From the NCBI GenBank assembly GCA_963966185.1, contig CAWZYM010000331.1:2272501-2336500 (forward strand): 64,000 nucleotides of DNA, in the 5' to 3' direction. The notes beneath the pieces are model-generated. The model had not been told where the DNA came from. It was given only the letters and a program-made list of their open reading frames with translations, and did no database searches. Shown in pieces: positions 1 to 12,414 of this stretch. Position 1 is the stretch's first letter. Each line of letters opens with the position of its first letter. A program made the translations under genes and the position numbers. This DNA is from Rhabditoides inermis. Its lineage: Eukaryota > Nematoda > Chromadorea > Rhabditida > Rhabditidae.

Positions 1-265
1 ACGCGGCGAACGCAAGAAACGACACAAGAAAGGATCTTATTCTGCTCCCTCTGGGGTAAGAGAGGAACGACACATTGGAATAACAGGCACCGGTCATGCC
101 ATTTGGGATAGCAGTATATTGTATATAGTTGAACTCGCGATTTTCCACGAAGTACGCAAATCAGACAGAAGGACCACCACGACTCACTTCTGCCAGATGG
201 TGTCGTGTCCGATGCCGCCGATCAGAGGCCAGGAGATGGTCGAGAAACGCATACACACGGTGAGT

Positions 266-282
266 TCTGCAGAAATCTCTCT

Positions 283-362
<80 letters not shown>

Positions 363-372
363 ACTCTCTCTC
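266..372. repeat. CT-rich microsatellite
   Basis: Almost pure (CT)n with short T interruptions. The Ser/Leu and Arg/Glu open frames through it are artefacts of the dinucleotide repeat. Confidence 0.95.
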
Positions 373-449
373 ATCTTCCGCTCAAAGTAAGAAATTGCGG
401 AAACAGCCAGGTATCACAACCATAACCTATGTGAGCACTCTACCGTACC

Positions 450-1361
450 GGGGGTAGGAATTTCCCCCCACTTTTCATGCATGCTACAAAAAGGAATATC
501 CCCCCACCTGATGTTCAAAAAAGGAAATTTGCCCCACTTTGAAGTGGGGGTATTTTCCTCACATTGTTAATCAAAAAGTTTTGACAAAACACTCTGATAA
601 TCTGAACTATCATAGACGGGTAGACGTTGGTTTATACATAAGGAAGAAGAGGTTGGAAGAAAAATTTAGCTGCGTTTTTACTGAACTTCATAACGTTGTG
701 CAGAGATCGCAAATAGGCCAGGCTTGGTGTAGTCGTCGATAGATTAGACATAGTTTCACCGATACGGACATGAGCATGAACATTGATAAAAAAGTTTTGG
801 CACTGATTTAATTCACACCGCAAGTTTGTCTCCGGATTGTATTGTGACACGGCATTGCTCCAGTGGCAGTGCTGCCCGAACTGGGAATTAGAAGTAGCCT
901 TAAGAGTACTACTTGTATACCCATTTTGCATTTATATAACAACTACTTAGTTCGGAACTTGGTTCAGTATTATGTCATTAGAACACGGAATTCAAGTAAA
1001 ATCTTCAAAAACCACCAAACCAACACAAGTTAAGGTCGTGGTCCCTTCACTGTCTAAATTTGCAACGTCATTACTACCACTGTGTAGAGGACCTTTGAAA
1101 ACCCCTATATGCACGAAACTAACTCTTACGTAGGCCACTTTTGTCCTAAAATCGTTAAATTCCTACATGCGCAAAGTCATTGTAAACCCGGTGCAGATTT
1201 GACTCCGCGAGCACACATATGCAGTAAGTGGATGGCTCACCAAGCGCGAGTGTCTTCGAAACAGTGGGGCAATTTTCTCTTTCAAACTTTTACAAAACGC
1301 GCATTCACCTTTCCAACTTTTCACGGGTCACATGGAAAAGTGGGGGGAAATGCCTACCCCC
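450..1361. mobile_element. non-autonomous DNA transposon, hAT-like, 8-bp target duplication
   Basis: The left end reads GGGGGTAGGAATTTCCCCCC and the right end, reverse-complemented, reads GGGGGTAGGCATTTCCCCCC; the similarity continues into ACTTTTCATG. The octamer ACCGTACC flanks both ends (442-449 and 1362-1369), a clean 8-bp target duplication as made by hAT transposases. Further CCCCCCAC-type subterminal repeats lie just inside the left end in direct order. No transposase-like reading frame is present, so movement would need an enzyme supplied in trans. The superfamily rests on duplication length only. Confidence 0.8.
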
Positions 1362-1756
1362 ACCGTACCCCTGTGTTCCTCCCTCTCCCTCTCCACTATC
1401 TCGCACAGACGAGAGAGGAGAGAATAGAGATTGTCGAACGCCACTTCTGCCGTCGCCGTGCCCTGACGAACCATTCTGAAATAGTACTATACCTTATAGT
1501 AATCAAAAACAAACACAATCAGATCAGCGTTGTTTCTAACACAGGTTGACGCGGTTCAATATCTCATAAATGTTATAGGAAACGTTTCGATGTTAACGGA
1601 CAGCAATAAATATTCGGCTTGAGAGCAGATAACGTAGCTCAGCAGGAAGGTAAACCTTGCACTCTCGGCTGGCACAGAGAAAAGAGTCTGGCAGTAATGT
1701 AGGTCGGCGAGTGAGTGTTGTTTTGTGTGACATATCATCACTCTTCCCATTCTCTT

Positions 1757-1829
1757 TTTCCCTCTCTCTCTCTCTCCCTCCCTCTTTCTCTCTCTCTCTC
1801 TCCCTCTCTTCCTCTCTCTCTCCCTCTCT

Positions 1830-1860
<31 letters not shown>

Positions 1861-1861
1861 C

Positions 1862-1912
<51 letters not shown>
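1757..1912. repeat. CT-rich microsatellite
   Basis: A 150-bp (CT)n/(CCCT)n tract. It lies directly before a segment duplicated at about 9.77 kb. Confidence 0.95.
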
Positions 1913-1913
<1 letters not shown>

Positions 1914-1935
1914 ATTCTTCCGCCTCTTAAACCTT

Positions 1936-2363
1936 GCACACGCGTCACATGCAATCTGAGTGAGAAAACAACTGGGAAGAAGAGTGATTGTCCGAGGGCC
2001 AGGTAAAAGTGTTACAGAGAAAACTTGAACTTATGAAACTCAAAAGCCTTTTGTCGCGTTTTTTTCAGTTGTAATCGCAGTGTAAACCCGGCGCGAAATG
2101 CTCTCTGCGCTCCCACATAGGCGTGGCTCGGGTTTGTTTCGTCGAGATCATACTTCACAGGATCATTTCTGTAGTATGTATTTCGCCATCCTCTTGAAAT
2201 TGGAGACTCTCCAACCGCGATGAACGGGAAAGAAGCGGGGCGCGAGCGGGAAGAAGCCTAGGCTTGAGGACCGCGGACGACTTTTGACTTTTGGTTGGCC
2301 TGCGCCCCGCTCATCTGAGCGGTTTCAAACAACTATCACCACAAGTGGTTTGCCCCAAGGGAT
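1936..2363. repeat. duplicated non-coding segment X, copy 1
   Basis: About 430 bp, from CACACGCGTCACATGCAATC to CACAAGTGGTTTGCCCCAAG, recurs with few differences at 9768-10190 in the same orientation. No reading frame is conserved. It could be part of an unrecognised element or a segmental duplicate; no terminal repeats were seen. Confidence 0.85.
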
Positions 2364-2739
2364 GCAGTGTCTGACTTGGCGAGGGCCTCTGCCGTCAGTC
2401 CTGCGAGTCTCGCCAACTGTGGACGACCGACGAATTCGCTGTCCTATGAAAGCATCCCAGTCCACATTCGAACCCTCACTCGTCTCGGAAAGTATGGCCC
2501 GAGAAAGCATGTCGGCGAAAAGTGACTCAATCACCTTGTTATTTTTGCATGCTCTGATTTTGAAACAATAAAACAATGTGGGCAAGCGTTGATTGTATCA
2601 GACATGGTGTGTTTGAAAATGTTTATCACATCGAAAACAACATCACCACGCTTGTTTGAGTTGGTTGAAATAGACGTCACCACTGACGGAATTGACAGTG
2701 GTGTTGTAAGCAACAAGTTCTTTCTTGCTGAAAAAATGT

Positions 2740-4090
2740 TGTTCATGAAATAAATGAATAATAAAAACATATTGACCGAAACAAGGCAAAGAATCGGCGC
2801 CGCCATTCTGGTACGGAGTGGATAGCAATGCACAGCGCACCAAGGTTCGCTCTAAGTACATATGTCAGTTTCAATACTGTATGAATCGAAACAACGTACA
2901 TATTAATAACAAGATTGAATGTCGTTACTGCCTGCACCAACGCGCTTCTTTGCTCAATCGACGAAATTGCATCCACGTCAACTGAAAGAACCACGCTGTT
3001 GCGCTGTTCTGCTTTTTCCTTCCAAAAAAACATACACTCGAGAGCACTTCCGAACTTGTATAACCACAATACAAATATGAAAAGCACACATGTACTGGCG
3101 AATATGAGAATGTTGCGGAACATCTGCACAGAAGATTAACGAAAGACGAAGAAAAGCTGACTTTCATGATTCGCACATTTTCACCGAGTTGGAATCTGTA
3201 GCTGAGAGTGTACATTCGACTGTCCGCGCCCAGTCTGTTCAGCAGGTTCAACTTCTTGTTGTTATAATGATACAACAGCAAAAAGATCTGTAAACGTTAT
3301 TTTCATGTTTGTATAATTACAGCTAACATACACAAAATGATATTTGCGCGGGCGTTACGTATGCAAGAATAAGCAGAAGTACCCATCGTTCTGCAAAACT
3401 CAAAGACAGTTCAGAGCGTGCAACCAACTCGTTAGTAAAAGGAAGGAGAAGATGAGTTCGCCTGTTGTCTGCATGGTTAGAATGGACACGGGAACAATAG
3501 CCGATCCATGCATTTCATAGCTGCCTACGTCGAGAGTGGCTATTTGGCGCTCAATCATTATGCCTCAAGGAAATATTCGAATAAAAACATGTGAAATTCG
3601 TACCTGAGATGACGCACAGCTCTGAGCCATACTGACAATATCTGAGTGGCGGAAAAATAAGTAACCACGCGTCGTCTGGAAACACAATGAACTTTTTTTT
3701 TGTTTTTTTTTTGTTTTTTTTGTGTTGTCATACCTTCCACATCCAACACTCCAAACTGAAACATATATGCGACTGTATTGCCAGCTATGAGTATGTAATA
3801 ATTCACTCCTATATACATGCAAATCCATCGCAAATTTCGGTGTTTCGGTGTGTAGGAACGCTACATGTCAAAACTATTAATGGCGCACATGTGGGAGATA
3901 CCTGAATGATTCGGAAAGAAATACCGGCTGCAAAGAATCCAACGATTTTCACAATAACGTCGAATACAAAAAGAAAATGGAATAGGTTTGCAGAAGTCTA
4001 CATTTGATAAAAAAAATAGTTGAAATTCGAAATCAGCACTCACTGCGTACAAAGATGAATGTATGAATAAAGCATCCAAATTCAAATCGA
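2740..4090 (-). CDS. probable nematode serpentine (7TM) chemoreceptor, possibly pseudogene
   Basis: Several minus-strand exons together resemble nematode chemoreceptors of the Sra/Srab/Sre type. In coding order they are: a hydrophobic exon near 3.75-3.85 kb (GVNYYILIAGNTVAYMF); a short exon near 3.61-3.68 kb ending at a GTACG donor; an exon near 3.41-3.56 kb with MIERQIATLDVGSYEMHG, the typical 'ER.(I/F)A....(S/Y)YE' signature; an exon near 3.14-3.28 kb with YTLSYRFQLGENVRIMK, the typical 'LS.r.Q..EN.r' loop; then, after an intron of about 40 nt, two hydrophobic segments and the basic tail HSVPEWRRRFFALFR. Exact boundaries are uncertain. The ERQIA exon runs into a stop after SWLHALNCL, and a different frame continues the next hydrophobic stretch. 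A frameshift, hence a pseudogene, is therefore possible. Confidence 0.5.
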
Positions 4091-4121
4091 CGTTCAACCA
4101 AGAAACGTGATGCAACAACAT

Positions 4122-5012
4122 TTAAAAAATGAAAAAAAACTAATGAAAGACGACCACGTTTCACAATATTGCTTGCTACAATTGTCACGTCTGCAAACGT
4201 TTATCAGTGTTACTGCGTCATGCCCGGAGATGTGCTTAGGGTTGTATTGGCTGGAAGCCACGCCCACTCTCCCCATCGCCTATATAACCCGGGCAGGGAG
4301 AGTGATCGGGGCCGCCTGCCCTGACTATTACATCTGTCTGCAGGATAAACACTATAACATCATGTGTTTGTGGCTACTTTGGAGAGAGGGAAGAATAGGC
4401 CATGTCTACCTATTACGACTGAGGTTACTAACATTAGAGAATCGCTGGCTTTCATCACGCTTGCTTGAACTGAAAATTAGACCAATTTGGAAGTCATTCC
4501 AATTATCTCTAATATCTAATATCTCTCCCGTTTACAGTAATGTGTTCATTCGTTTTTGTTCATGAGTGGAGACAGACACTGGCCATTCAGTCAGTGGAGA
4601 CTGCTATTCCAACAAACAGGCTTGGTTATATATTGTATTCGATGTGATAAACAGTTTCAAACACAAACAGCGATTCGATATGATTTGGATAGAATCACAT
4701 TATGCTTTATGCCCACATACATACTTACACTGTAGTTAATAACAAATTCGTTCATTTGTAGTACAAAAAATCCCGAGTTTTCAATTAGAACCACTGAAGA
4801 TCATCACATGTTGCACAACATATTCTTCTGTTCTGTTTCTACCAGGCATTTTCGAGTTGTGTGAAATACACGTCTCCGGAAACCGTGTTGACGACAGAAG
4901 GCCGCGAAGCAGAGGAACGTCTGAAACAGACATTCGCGTCACGTTTTCTGCTATGCGAATGACATTCATTAATAATTAATTAATAAAGTTGAGACCTCAT
5001 AATGCTGGCGAC
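4122..5012. other. intergenic, no gene recognised
   Basis: This stretch contains one 152-codon open frame (4107-4565, +) with no recognisable domain or splice context. It also contains AT-rich sequence ending at the left edge of the CDF duplication. I see no supported gene. Confidence 0.5.
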
Positions 5013-8000
5013 TTGTTGTTTTTCATAATGTCAGCTGTGGAAAGTCGCACTTGAAGCAGAGTGCAACAATCGTTTATAAGTACAGCTTATCTAGACTCTC
5101 GTAAAGGTAAAGATTGTTTTATTCAACGTAATGTTATGAAAAAGAAAGGTTATACTGTTATTGATCGAAGTAGTAAACACACCTTCTTTAATCGTTTGAT
5201 CAAGATGTGGTCAATTAAATCCCAACGTCATTTTGCAACTGTGACATTTCACATTTGATCACAAACATTCTTATTGAACAAAGGGCAAGCTTCTTATCAG
5301 TTTATTATGACGATTGATAAAAAAAAGCTTCAGTTTTATTGCGTTAAAACAATAATCACTTTTATGAGAGCCTTTTAAAAGATAGTAACACACTGATTCA
5401 CGCAGTCGCACTCCCAACAGCTATGAAGAAACTCAAACAGGTAGGTGGAATATGTGACCTAAATTTGCAGCATTATTCGTTATTGACAATATAGTAAGTA
5501 TAGGTACTAAATCATGTTTTTTTTTCTACTCTTGCCATTTACTTACCAGTTCAGACCATATAAATGTTGCAACTTACAGCAAAATATAACTTTACCCGAA
5601 CATTCCATTTATTCCAGTACTACACTCGTCTCGAGTCGTTGCAGCAGTACTACGCGGAGGATGAGGAGACGCTCAAGAGAAGAGGAGGGGAAAAGGAGGC
5701 GACGGAGAAAGGTGAGTTGACACTGATATAAACTGCTATCGTGCACAGTGTATAATGTGTTAAAGCGACATATTTTTTCTGAATTTATGAACAGGAACAG
5801 TCATGATAGAAGGTTAATGTCATGGATGAACCACGGTGATCGTATAAACGTATTCAGACGATCGTCTTCCGGACAGCACTCTCGCTCGCGTCTCCACTGT
5901 CCTCAATGTATGTCTGTTGGTCGCCAATCTCACAGCCAGTGTCAGGTCCGGCTCGCTGGCTGTACTCAGGTAACTGCAGACAGTCAATACACTATACACT
6001 ACTACGACTATTATTATCATTTCATTCACACAATGAGTTTTGTGCAATGTGAAAATACTACAAGTGCGTTTCTGGGCAATAATGATTCGCTCTGTTCTCG
6101 CTCCTAGATCCCTTCTACCCTTCTTTTTGTAGCACAGTATTCATTCACTCGATCAGTACCTTTGTGGATTTGTTCAACGGTTCCATAGTTTGACTATAAC
6201 TTTCTGTTTTTCTCTTTCTCCATGATCACGTCTTTCTCCAGGACAGTACTCTTTTCCCAGTTCAGTACCTTCGTGGACTCGTTCATGGACACGGCGTCGA
6301 GTGTGATCATCGCCGTGTGCCTGTGGCTCATCGGCCACACCGACACGGTCCGCTATCCGAGGGGCAGACACAGGTGGGTGTCTCGAAGTGATGCTCAACC
6401 GATGTACCACGGCGTTTCACAATCATAAACTAGAGAGCCTCATTGGGTGATTGAAGCTTTAGTCAATGGTCGCATGCTAAAGTAATACTCTGCCAGGAGA
6501 GATATGACAAATATCGAGCTGACCCTAGACTCCCTGTACCAAACATATAGCTGCTTATGGGGAGATTCATTTTTGTGAATATTTTCGTCATGAAGACTTT
6601 CATGCCGACTCTTGGACGCTTGGGATAGTGTAGGGTACTGCTTTCAGACTGGAGCTGATTGGCGTGCTTCTCTGCTCGACTGTGATGTGCCTCGCCAACG
6701 CGGTCATGGTCATGCAGGCAGGCATGGCACTCATCAACGATCAGGCACGCTGTTTTCCTCACTCACTGGTTCAGTTGTCTTTGGTCTCTTCGACCCTTCT
6801 TCAAATCTGCTGCAACCTGCCAGTCTGCAGCCCGCCATTCTCTTCTAATGCATGAGAACATGTTGTGAAATGTGCGATAAGAGGAAATGAACACGTGCCT
6901 GAAGCAGGCTCACGTGAATGAACAGAGTCTCCATAGTGCCATTGCAGCGCTCCCCGGAAGTGGATGTGGTGACGTTGTGCATCCTCGCCACCGGGTCGGC
7001 GTTCAAGCTCGTGTTGTGCGTCGTCTGCTATAGGCGGGGCACCGCCAGTAGCAGGTGAGGAGGGATATACACAACCAATGAAATAGAACCCTGATTTTTA
7101 CAGACTGGTTCACTTTTTTCAGATAGCGTGGATTGTGTAAGTGTATGAATAGAAGGAACTCGTAAGGGTGAATGAAGAGAGACAGAGACCATGTGAGCGT
7201 TGCAGAGTGCTCGCTATGGACATGCGCAATGACATGGCTACGAGTGTGACGGCGCTGGTGTGCGCCTGTGTGGCCGATCGGCTGTGGAGGCTCGCCGATT
7301 CCATCGGGGCTGTGTGCGTATGGTGAGTGCAAGTGGCAACCTATTCCACACCGTTTTCTTTGAATATGTAAACTCGCAATTCACCTCTCTCTCCCCTCTC
7401 CATCTTTCTTTCTCTCTTCCCACGATCTCAGATACGCGGTGCTTGTGAAGAGAGTCGAAAAGAGAGGCAGGTGCGCGTCGCGTGCGGCAGCAGCTAGGCG
7501 CATTGCTGAATGAATCTCACCTGCAGCAGTGCGATCGCGTTCTCGTGGTCCCGCCACGCGCTGGAGACGATCCCGTGCCTGGTGGGAGTGCGGGCGGGGG
7601 ACGAGCAGCTGTCCAGGACACTCAACGCAGCCATGCGACATGATGGGCGGATCAAGTGGGTGGAATGTGTTGACTAGGAGTGTTCACCACTACACTCGCC
7701 GAATCCAACTACCGTGCGAACTCTATTATACAACAAGTAGTGTTTCACCACACTCGCTGAATACAACGTACCCTACATACCTAGGATACCCAATGTCGGA
7801 AACGGGTGACACTCTTTTTTTTTAAATTTTTCCTATACATATTTCTGTCAATTTCATTCAAACAGATATTCCGAGAGAAAAACTCATACTCGGAATCAGC
7901 ATGCAACACGGTGGCATAGTGACGAACATACGACTCGAGTTATTACGTTTCAAAGAGGCTGCTTGTTGAGGCACATCAGTCGAGTGATGGTGTACCGCAA

Positions 8001-8025
8001 CGGAGGCGCGGCGATTGTCGAACTA
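5013..8025. repeat. CDF segmental duplication, copy A
   Basis: About 3 kb, nearly identical to 12415-15405 in the same orientation (period about 7.38 kb), introns included. Differences are scattered substitutions and a few small indels, so the duplication looks recent. Similarity stops abruptly after GTCGAACTA at 8025, in the middle of coding exon 9. Confidence 0.95.
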
Positions 8026-8031
8026 CCATAA
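5423..8031 (+). pseudogene. truncated copy of Mn-type cation diffusion facilitator
   Basis: Carries copies of exons 1-8 of the gene at 12.8-15.7 kb. Those checked are 5423-5440, 5858-5969, 6266-6373, 6648-6744, 6948-7054, 7206-7322 and 7527-7655, with exon 9 starting at 7971. All six predicted membrane segments and both DxxxD metal motifs are kept. At the duplication breakpoint the exon 9 frame meets CCA TAA (stop 8029-8031). The rest of the C-terminal cytoplasmic domain, which in CDF proteins forms the dimer interface, is therefore missing. It may be transcribed, but a normal transporter is unlikely. A truncated functional form cannot be excluded because the upstream frame is not broken. Confidence 0.8.
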
Positions 8032-9150
8032 TGTGTTGTGGGAGTTTTATTCCTTCTTCTTCCCTTCCATGGATCACAAACTGCTGTGTGATCGATTACT
8101 GACCTACAGTATTCCACGAAACGGACAACTGGTGATACTAGACCGCCTTGCAGTACGATATCATGTGACCGTTACCATAGGCCTCATCCGTGTATTCATG
8201 AATCACATAGACAAGTGACAGCTAAGGCCGTCACCAATCGACTGTAGACAACGCAAAGTGTGTCGTTTTATCAAACATTGTTTGATAATCAATTGGTATG
8301 GAACATCCAACCCCCAGGAATCGTGTCATGATTCTGGTACTCCGAGACCATTATGATAAAGAGGTATGCCTCTTTTCTGCGCATCTCAACAATACCCTGC
8401 GAGAACAGAACACTACAGCGCTAGACTGAGTGTAGCTTGATCGCTCTTTGCAGCGGCCGCAATGGGCGAGCTTCTCCCCACTGCCACCTACCAAGGGCAA
8501 TATCGATCGTAGCGATCGGGGGCGCAGGCGCAATCGAAGGAGGGGTAGACTGTGAGCACTAGACTACCTCGTCTTGCTCTGGATCTGTCCACGAACAGCA
8601 TAACACTGTGACACTCTGCTACTTCCCTGGGGGGAAGAGCGAAACCCGCAAACAGAGTGATGGAAGTGAGGCTAGGCCTACACAATAATGGCAACCTGCC
8701 GAATGCACTCGCAAGTGACTGACATCATCCGAGTACAAGTACTACGGAATAGCCGTAACAAAAACGGCCAGCAAACAAACCAACAGAAAAGATAAAAACA
8801 AGTTCACGTGAGTTCAGGTAACTCTGCTCCGTTCCTGCCCCAGTATAGCTAATCGATAACGATTAGCACGCGAGGAGAAACAGAGACCGAAACGAGTCAC
8901 CATTCGCCGACGACTCACAAAGGAAAAGTGACTAGAGACCGTCAAAACGGCGCGTCATTGACATCGCGCGGCCCGGGCCGCGGCTCAGGCACAATGGCGC
9001 GAAATTTGTATTCTCCAAATTTTCGTTCTCTAGTCCCTTTGTGAGTTGCCGATTAAAGCAGGAATAAGCAATTGTAATAGTTGCCCTCTCTGTATTATAA
9101 TGTCAAGTGTGGACAAAGAGAAAGAAGAGGTTCATATTTTGCAGTTCGCA
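8032..9150. other. spacer between CDF copies, no gene recognised
   Basis: Single-copy sequence within the window, with only short open frames. No terminal repeats, RNA genes or exon-like codon patterns were recognised. Confidence 0.4.
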
Positions 9151-9179
9151 ACTTCTCGCCTATCGTTCACTGGCGAGTC

Positions 9180-9767
9180 GCCTCTGTGAGCTGGACGTTG
9201 TAGATGAGATGATAGTGAGACAGGTGGAGGAGTGGGGAGAGGTTTGGAGGGAGAGAAGGAGGGAGGGAGAGGGAAGGGAGGGAGGAAGGGAACGAGGGAG
9301 GGAGAGGGGGCGGAGAGAGGCGGAGGGAGGGAGGGGGAGAGAGAGGGGGGAGGGAGCGGGGAGTAAGGAGGCGGAGGGGGGAGGAAGGGAGAACGGAGAG
9401 TGGAGGATGAAGAAAGGCCTGGGTAGGAGGAGGAGTAGCAGGGAGAGAGGTAGGATGGAGAGATAGTAGCAACATGGGTGGTGTGGGAGAGACACTCACA
9501 GTAGTCAGTCGGGGGCCGTGCCGGTCAACCAGGGAAGTCAGTCGAGAATGCGTGCGCGGGCCGCGCCGCTTTTACGCCATCCCCCCAGACATGCTAATCT
9601 TTCGCGTCATTCTACAGTCAGCAGTCAGACATGCTGATTGTTCGCAAATGAACCCGGACTCATTTATCAACCACACTATGCGAATCTCGAGACGGTTGTT
9701 TGTTAGTTCACATTTATCAGGTCAACGATTCAATCATATCAAACAATTTAAAACAACGGCGAACACG
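9180..9767. repeat. duplicated segment Y, unoccupied copy
   Basis: A GA-rich block followed by GGCCTGGGTAGGAGGAGGAG and about 330 bp of unique-looking sequence. It matches 17285-17485 joined to 20682-21008, that is, the same segment without the retrotransposon inserted there. Part of it also recurs inverted at about 15836-15990. The long frames on both strands here are purine/pyrimidine-bias artefacts. Confidence 0.85.
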
Positions 9768-10190
9768 CACGCACACGCGTCACATGCAATCTGAGTGAGA
9801 AAACAACTGGAGAAGAAGAGTGATTGCCCGAGGGCCAAGTAAAAGTGTTACAGAGAAACTTGGACTTATGAAACTCAAAAGCCTTTTGTCGCGTTTTTTT
9901 CAATTGTAATCGCAGTGTAAACCCGGCGCGAGTTGCACTCTGCGCTCCCAGATAGGCGTGGTCTGGGTTTGTTTCGTCGAGATCATACTTCACAGGATCA
10001 TTTCTGTAGTATGTATTTCGCCATCCCCTCGAAATTGGAGACTCTCCAACCGCGATGAACGGGAAAGGAGCGGGGCGCGAGCGGGAAGAAGCCTAGGCTT
10101 GAGGACCGTGGACGACTTTTGGTTGGCCTGCGCTTCGCTCATCTGAGCGGTTTCGAACAACTATCACCACAAGTGGTTTGCCCCAAGGTC
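9768..10190. repeat. duplicated non-coding segment X, copy 2
   Basis: Direct copy of 1936-2363 with small indels, joined immediately downstream of segment Y. The junction ACGCACACGCGTCACATGCA marks where the two duplicated blocks meet. Confidence 0.85.
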
Positions 10191-10658
10191 ATGGGTAATA
10201 GCTCTCGCTATATCCGGTCAGTGTGACACCTACTGTGAGAGATAGCATCGCAATGTGATGCGCGATGAGGTTGACCATGTTTGGACAGAACGTCACAAAA
10301 CAACAACATGAGATACTATCAGTCAGTGCGACAGGTGCTCAGTCATCAGTCAGCACTACAACATCCTCTCCCTCTTTTATGGCATATTTCGAGTAGTACT
10401 ATTTCATATCGTTCTTCTACCCTCATCTACATACATGAACAAAGGACGAGTATGTGCAACCTCAGAACTGTCATGTAGCCAACGCTTTCCTGCGTTTGCA
10501 TCTCGAATGAATAACGAATGTACAATAACGACCGTTCGCCCGTTCCTGCGCGAAATTATAGAGACGGCTCACGTTTGTTTGTAACATTGAGTGACGTTAG
10601 AGTATTATGTCGTGCCACTGGCGCAGCCATTTCCCGATCCGGTCAATTACGATACACG

Positions 10659-10659
<1 letters not shown>

Positions 10660-10702
<43 letters not shown>
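10660..10702. repeat. (CT)n microsatellite
   Basis: About 20 perfect CT units followed by a run of nine or more G. The surrounding 10.2-11.1 kb holds no recognisable gene. Confidence 0.95.
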
Positions 10703-10704
<2 letters not shown>

Positions 10705-11106
10705 GGGGGGGGGGAGAAGCAGACCTACTGTGACATTATAGGGCTCTCGCACAGTCTGCTTCCGTCATTTAACCATCTTCTCATGAAAGCTGTTTTCGCC
10801 AAAAACAGACATTTGATTCATTTGACTGTTGCGTATTGTGCATATCCGTAAAGGCGGTTCACTGATAAAATGAACTCCAGTGCACCATATTTTCTCATAT
10901 CTCGTTTTGATTTGACGATTTCGATGCACTATCGTTCACGAGCTTCTAATATGATTTCTATCGTTTTCAAAATGTCAATATCGTCAGCCATGATAAGCAA
11001 TCTGGAGAAACTGTTCAAGCCACTATCGGAGGTTATTCAGAATTCGCACATCGAGAATGGAGGTGAACAACGCTCAAGTATTTTGTAAAACATTTACATA
11101 ACCATT

Positions 11107-11847
11107 TCAGAATATATAACATCTGTTCGGTTTGCTGAACGGATGCTGAACGAGCTGAACACGGAGAGCGAGAAGGCCGGGCTGCGCATCAACATCGGCA
11201 AGACGCAGTTCATCCGAAACGAGCAGGCTGCCGCTGGGACTATCCATCTTTCCGGCCAGGCAATCGAAGAGGTGGAGGAGTACATCTACCTCGGACGGGC
11301 CATAAACGCAAAGAACACCCTCACTTCGGAGCTGGCAAGGAGAACGAGAGCAGGATGGGCGGCATTTGGCAACATCAAGGAGACACTGGGCACGCTGAAC
11401 GACAAACACCTCAAAGCGAACCTCTTCAACACGTGCGTACTCCCCGCACTGTGTTACGGCTCGGAGACGTGGGCCTACACTACCACCACGCTCGGTCGCA
11501 TCCAGACCGCACACCGCGCAATGGAGCGACAGATGCTGGGATACTCACTCTATCGGCAGCGAGACGAGGGACTGAGCAGCGAGGACATGCGGGCAAGATC
11601 CGCGTTGACCAACCCAACCTCCTACATGGCGCGCAGCAAACATAGATGGGCCGGACACATACAAAGGAGGACGGACGGGCGATGGACACGGGCGACTACC
11701 GATTGGAGGCCGCGCAACGTCACTCGAGAACCCGGACGGCCGCCAACCCGCTGGGCAGATTCTGTCCGCAATAATACAAAATTGTTCTATGGGCGCAGGA
11801 ACGACTACAAGCAGTGGGCAACTGCAGCTCGAGACCGTTCACTGTGA
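11107..11847 (+). pseudogene. 3' fragment of a non-LTR reverse transcriptase (RTE-like)
   Basis: An uninterrupted 234-codon frame (first ATG 11143, stop 11845-11847) encodes the C-terminal part of a non-LTR reverse transcriptase. The seen order is a LNTESEKAGLRINIGKTQF thumb-region segment, EYIYLGRAINAKNTL, CYGSETWAYT, the DGRWTRATTDWRP basic segment and GRPPTRWADS. This is the pattern of the last part of RTE-type polymerases. The catalytic YxDD region and the endonuclease are absent, so the copy is 5'-truncated. It is clearly a different lineage from the two larger elements at 17.5 and 42.8 kb. A (CTCCT)n tract follows directly. Confidence 0.85.
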
Positions 11848-11878
11848 TTTCGTTTTCGCTGATTGGTGGATCGCTGAT

Positions 11879-12052
11879 CTCCTCTCCTCTCCTCTCCTCT
11901 CCTCTCCTCTCCTCTCCTCTCCTCTCCTCTCCTCTCCTCTCCTCTCCTCTCCTCTCCTCTCCTCTCCTCTCCTCTCCTCTCCTCTCCTCTCCTCTCCTCT
12001 CCTCTCCTCTCCTCTCCTCTCCTCTCCTCTCCTCTCCTCTCCTCTCCTCTCC
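11879..12052. repeat. (CTCCT)n pentamer array
   Basis: About 34 near-perfect CTCCT units. The same pentamer, read from the other strand, forms the array at 23598-23692. Confidence 0.97.
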
Positions 12053-12187
12053 GTCTTCTTTCAGTCGCCGACGCGCACCTCGCCTACTTTGGCGTGGCGA
12101 AGAGCCAGGCTCAGGTGAAGCAGAGAAGGGGCATAGTCTGTTACATGGAGAGACTGTGGGCAAAGACCACTGTGCTGCTGCCGGAAG

Positions 12188-12218
<31 letters not shown>

Positions 12219-12414
12219 AGAGGGGGGGAGAGAGAGCATCATTATATTAAAGTAACTGGTTTTTTTCCAGTACGCTCTATCCTTTTCCTGCAGCAGTCAC
12301 AACGCTGGTGGTGACTTGGTGTGGTCTTCGGAGTAGATGTTTTGTTTCGATTTTGACCACGAGCTGTTCGGGTGCACTGTTTGTTCACAATAAAAGTTAT
12401 TCAAAGTCTCGAAT

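Noticed and set aside
119..457. Overlapping open frames through CT repeats rich in Ser-Leu or Arg-Glu (also at 1.6-1.96, 9.1-9.5, 11.7-12.3, 15.2-15.6, 22.1-22.8, 23.3-23.7 and 28.1-28.4 kb)
   Set aside because: Dinucleotide and pentamer repeats are open in several frames by composition alone; no domain or splice support.
4107..4565. 152-codon plus-strand open frame
   Set aside because: No recognisable domain, no splice or start context, and codon pattern unlike the confirmed exons.
12061..12187. Exon-like open stretch after the (CTCCT)n array (VADAHLAYFGVAKSQ)
   Set aside because: Has an acceptor-like AG but no partner exon, family or conserved frame that would join to it.
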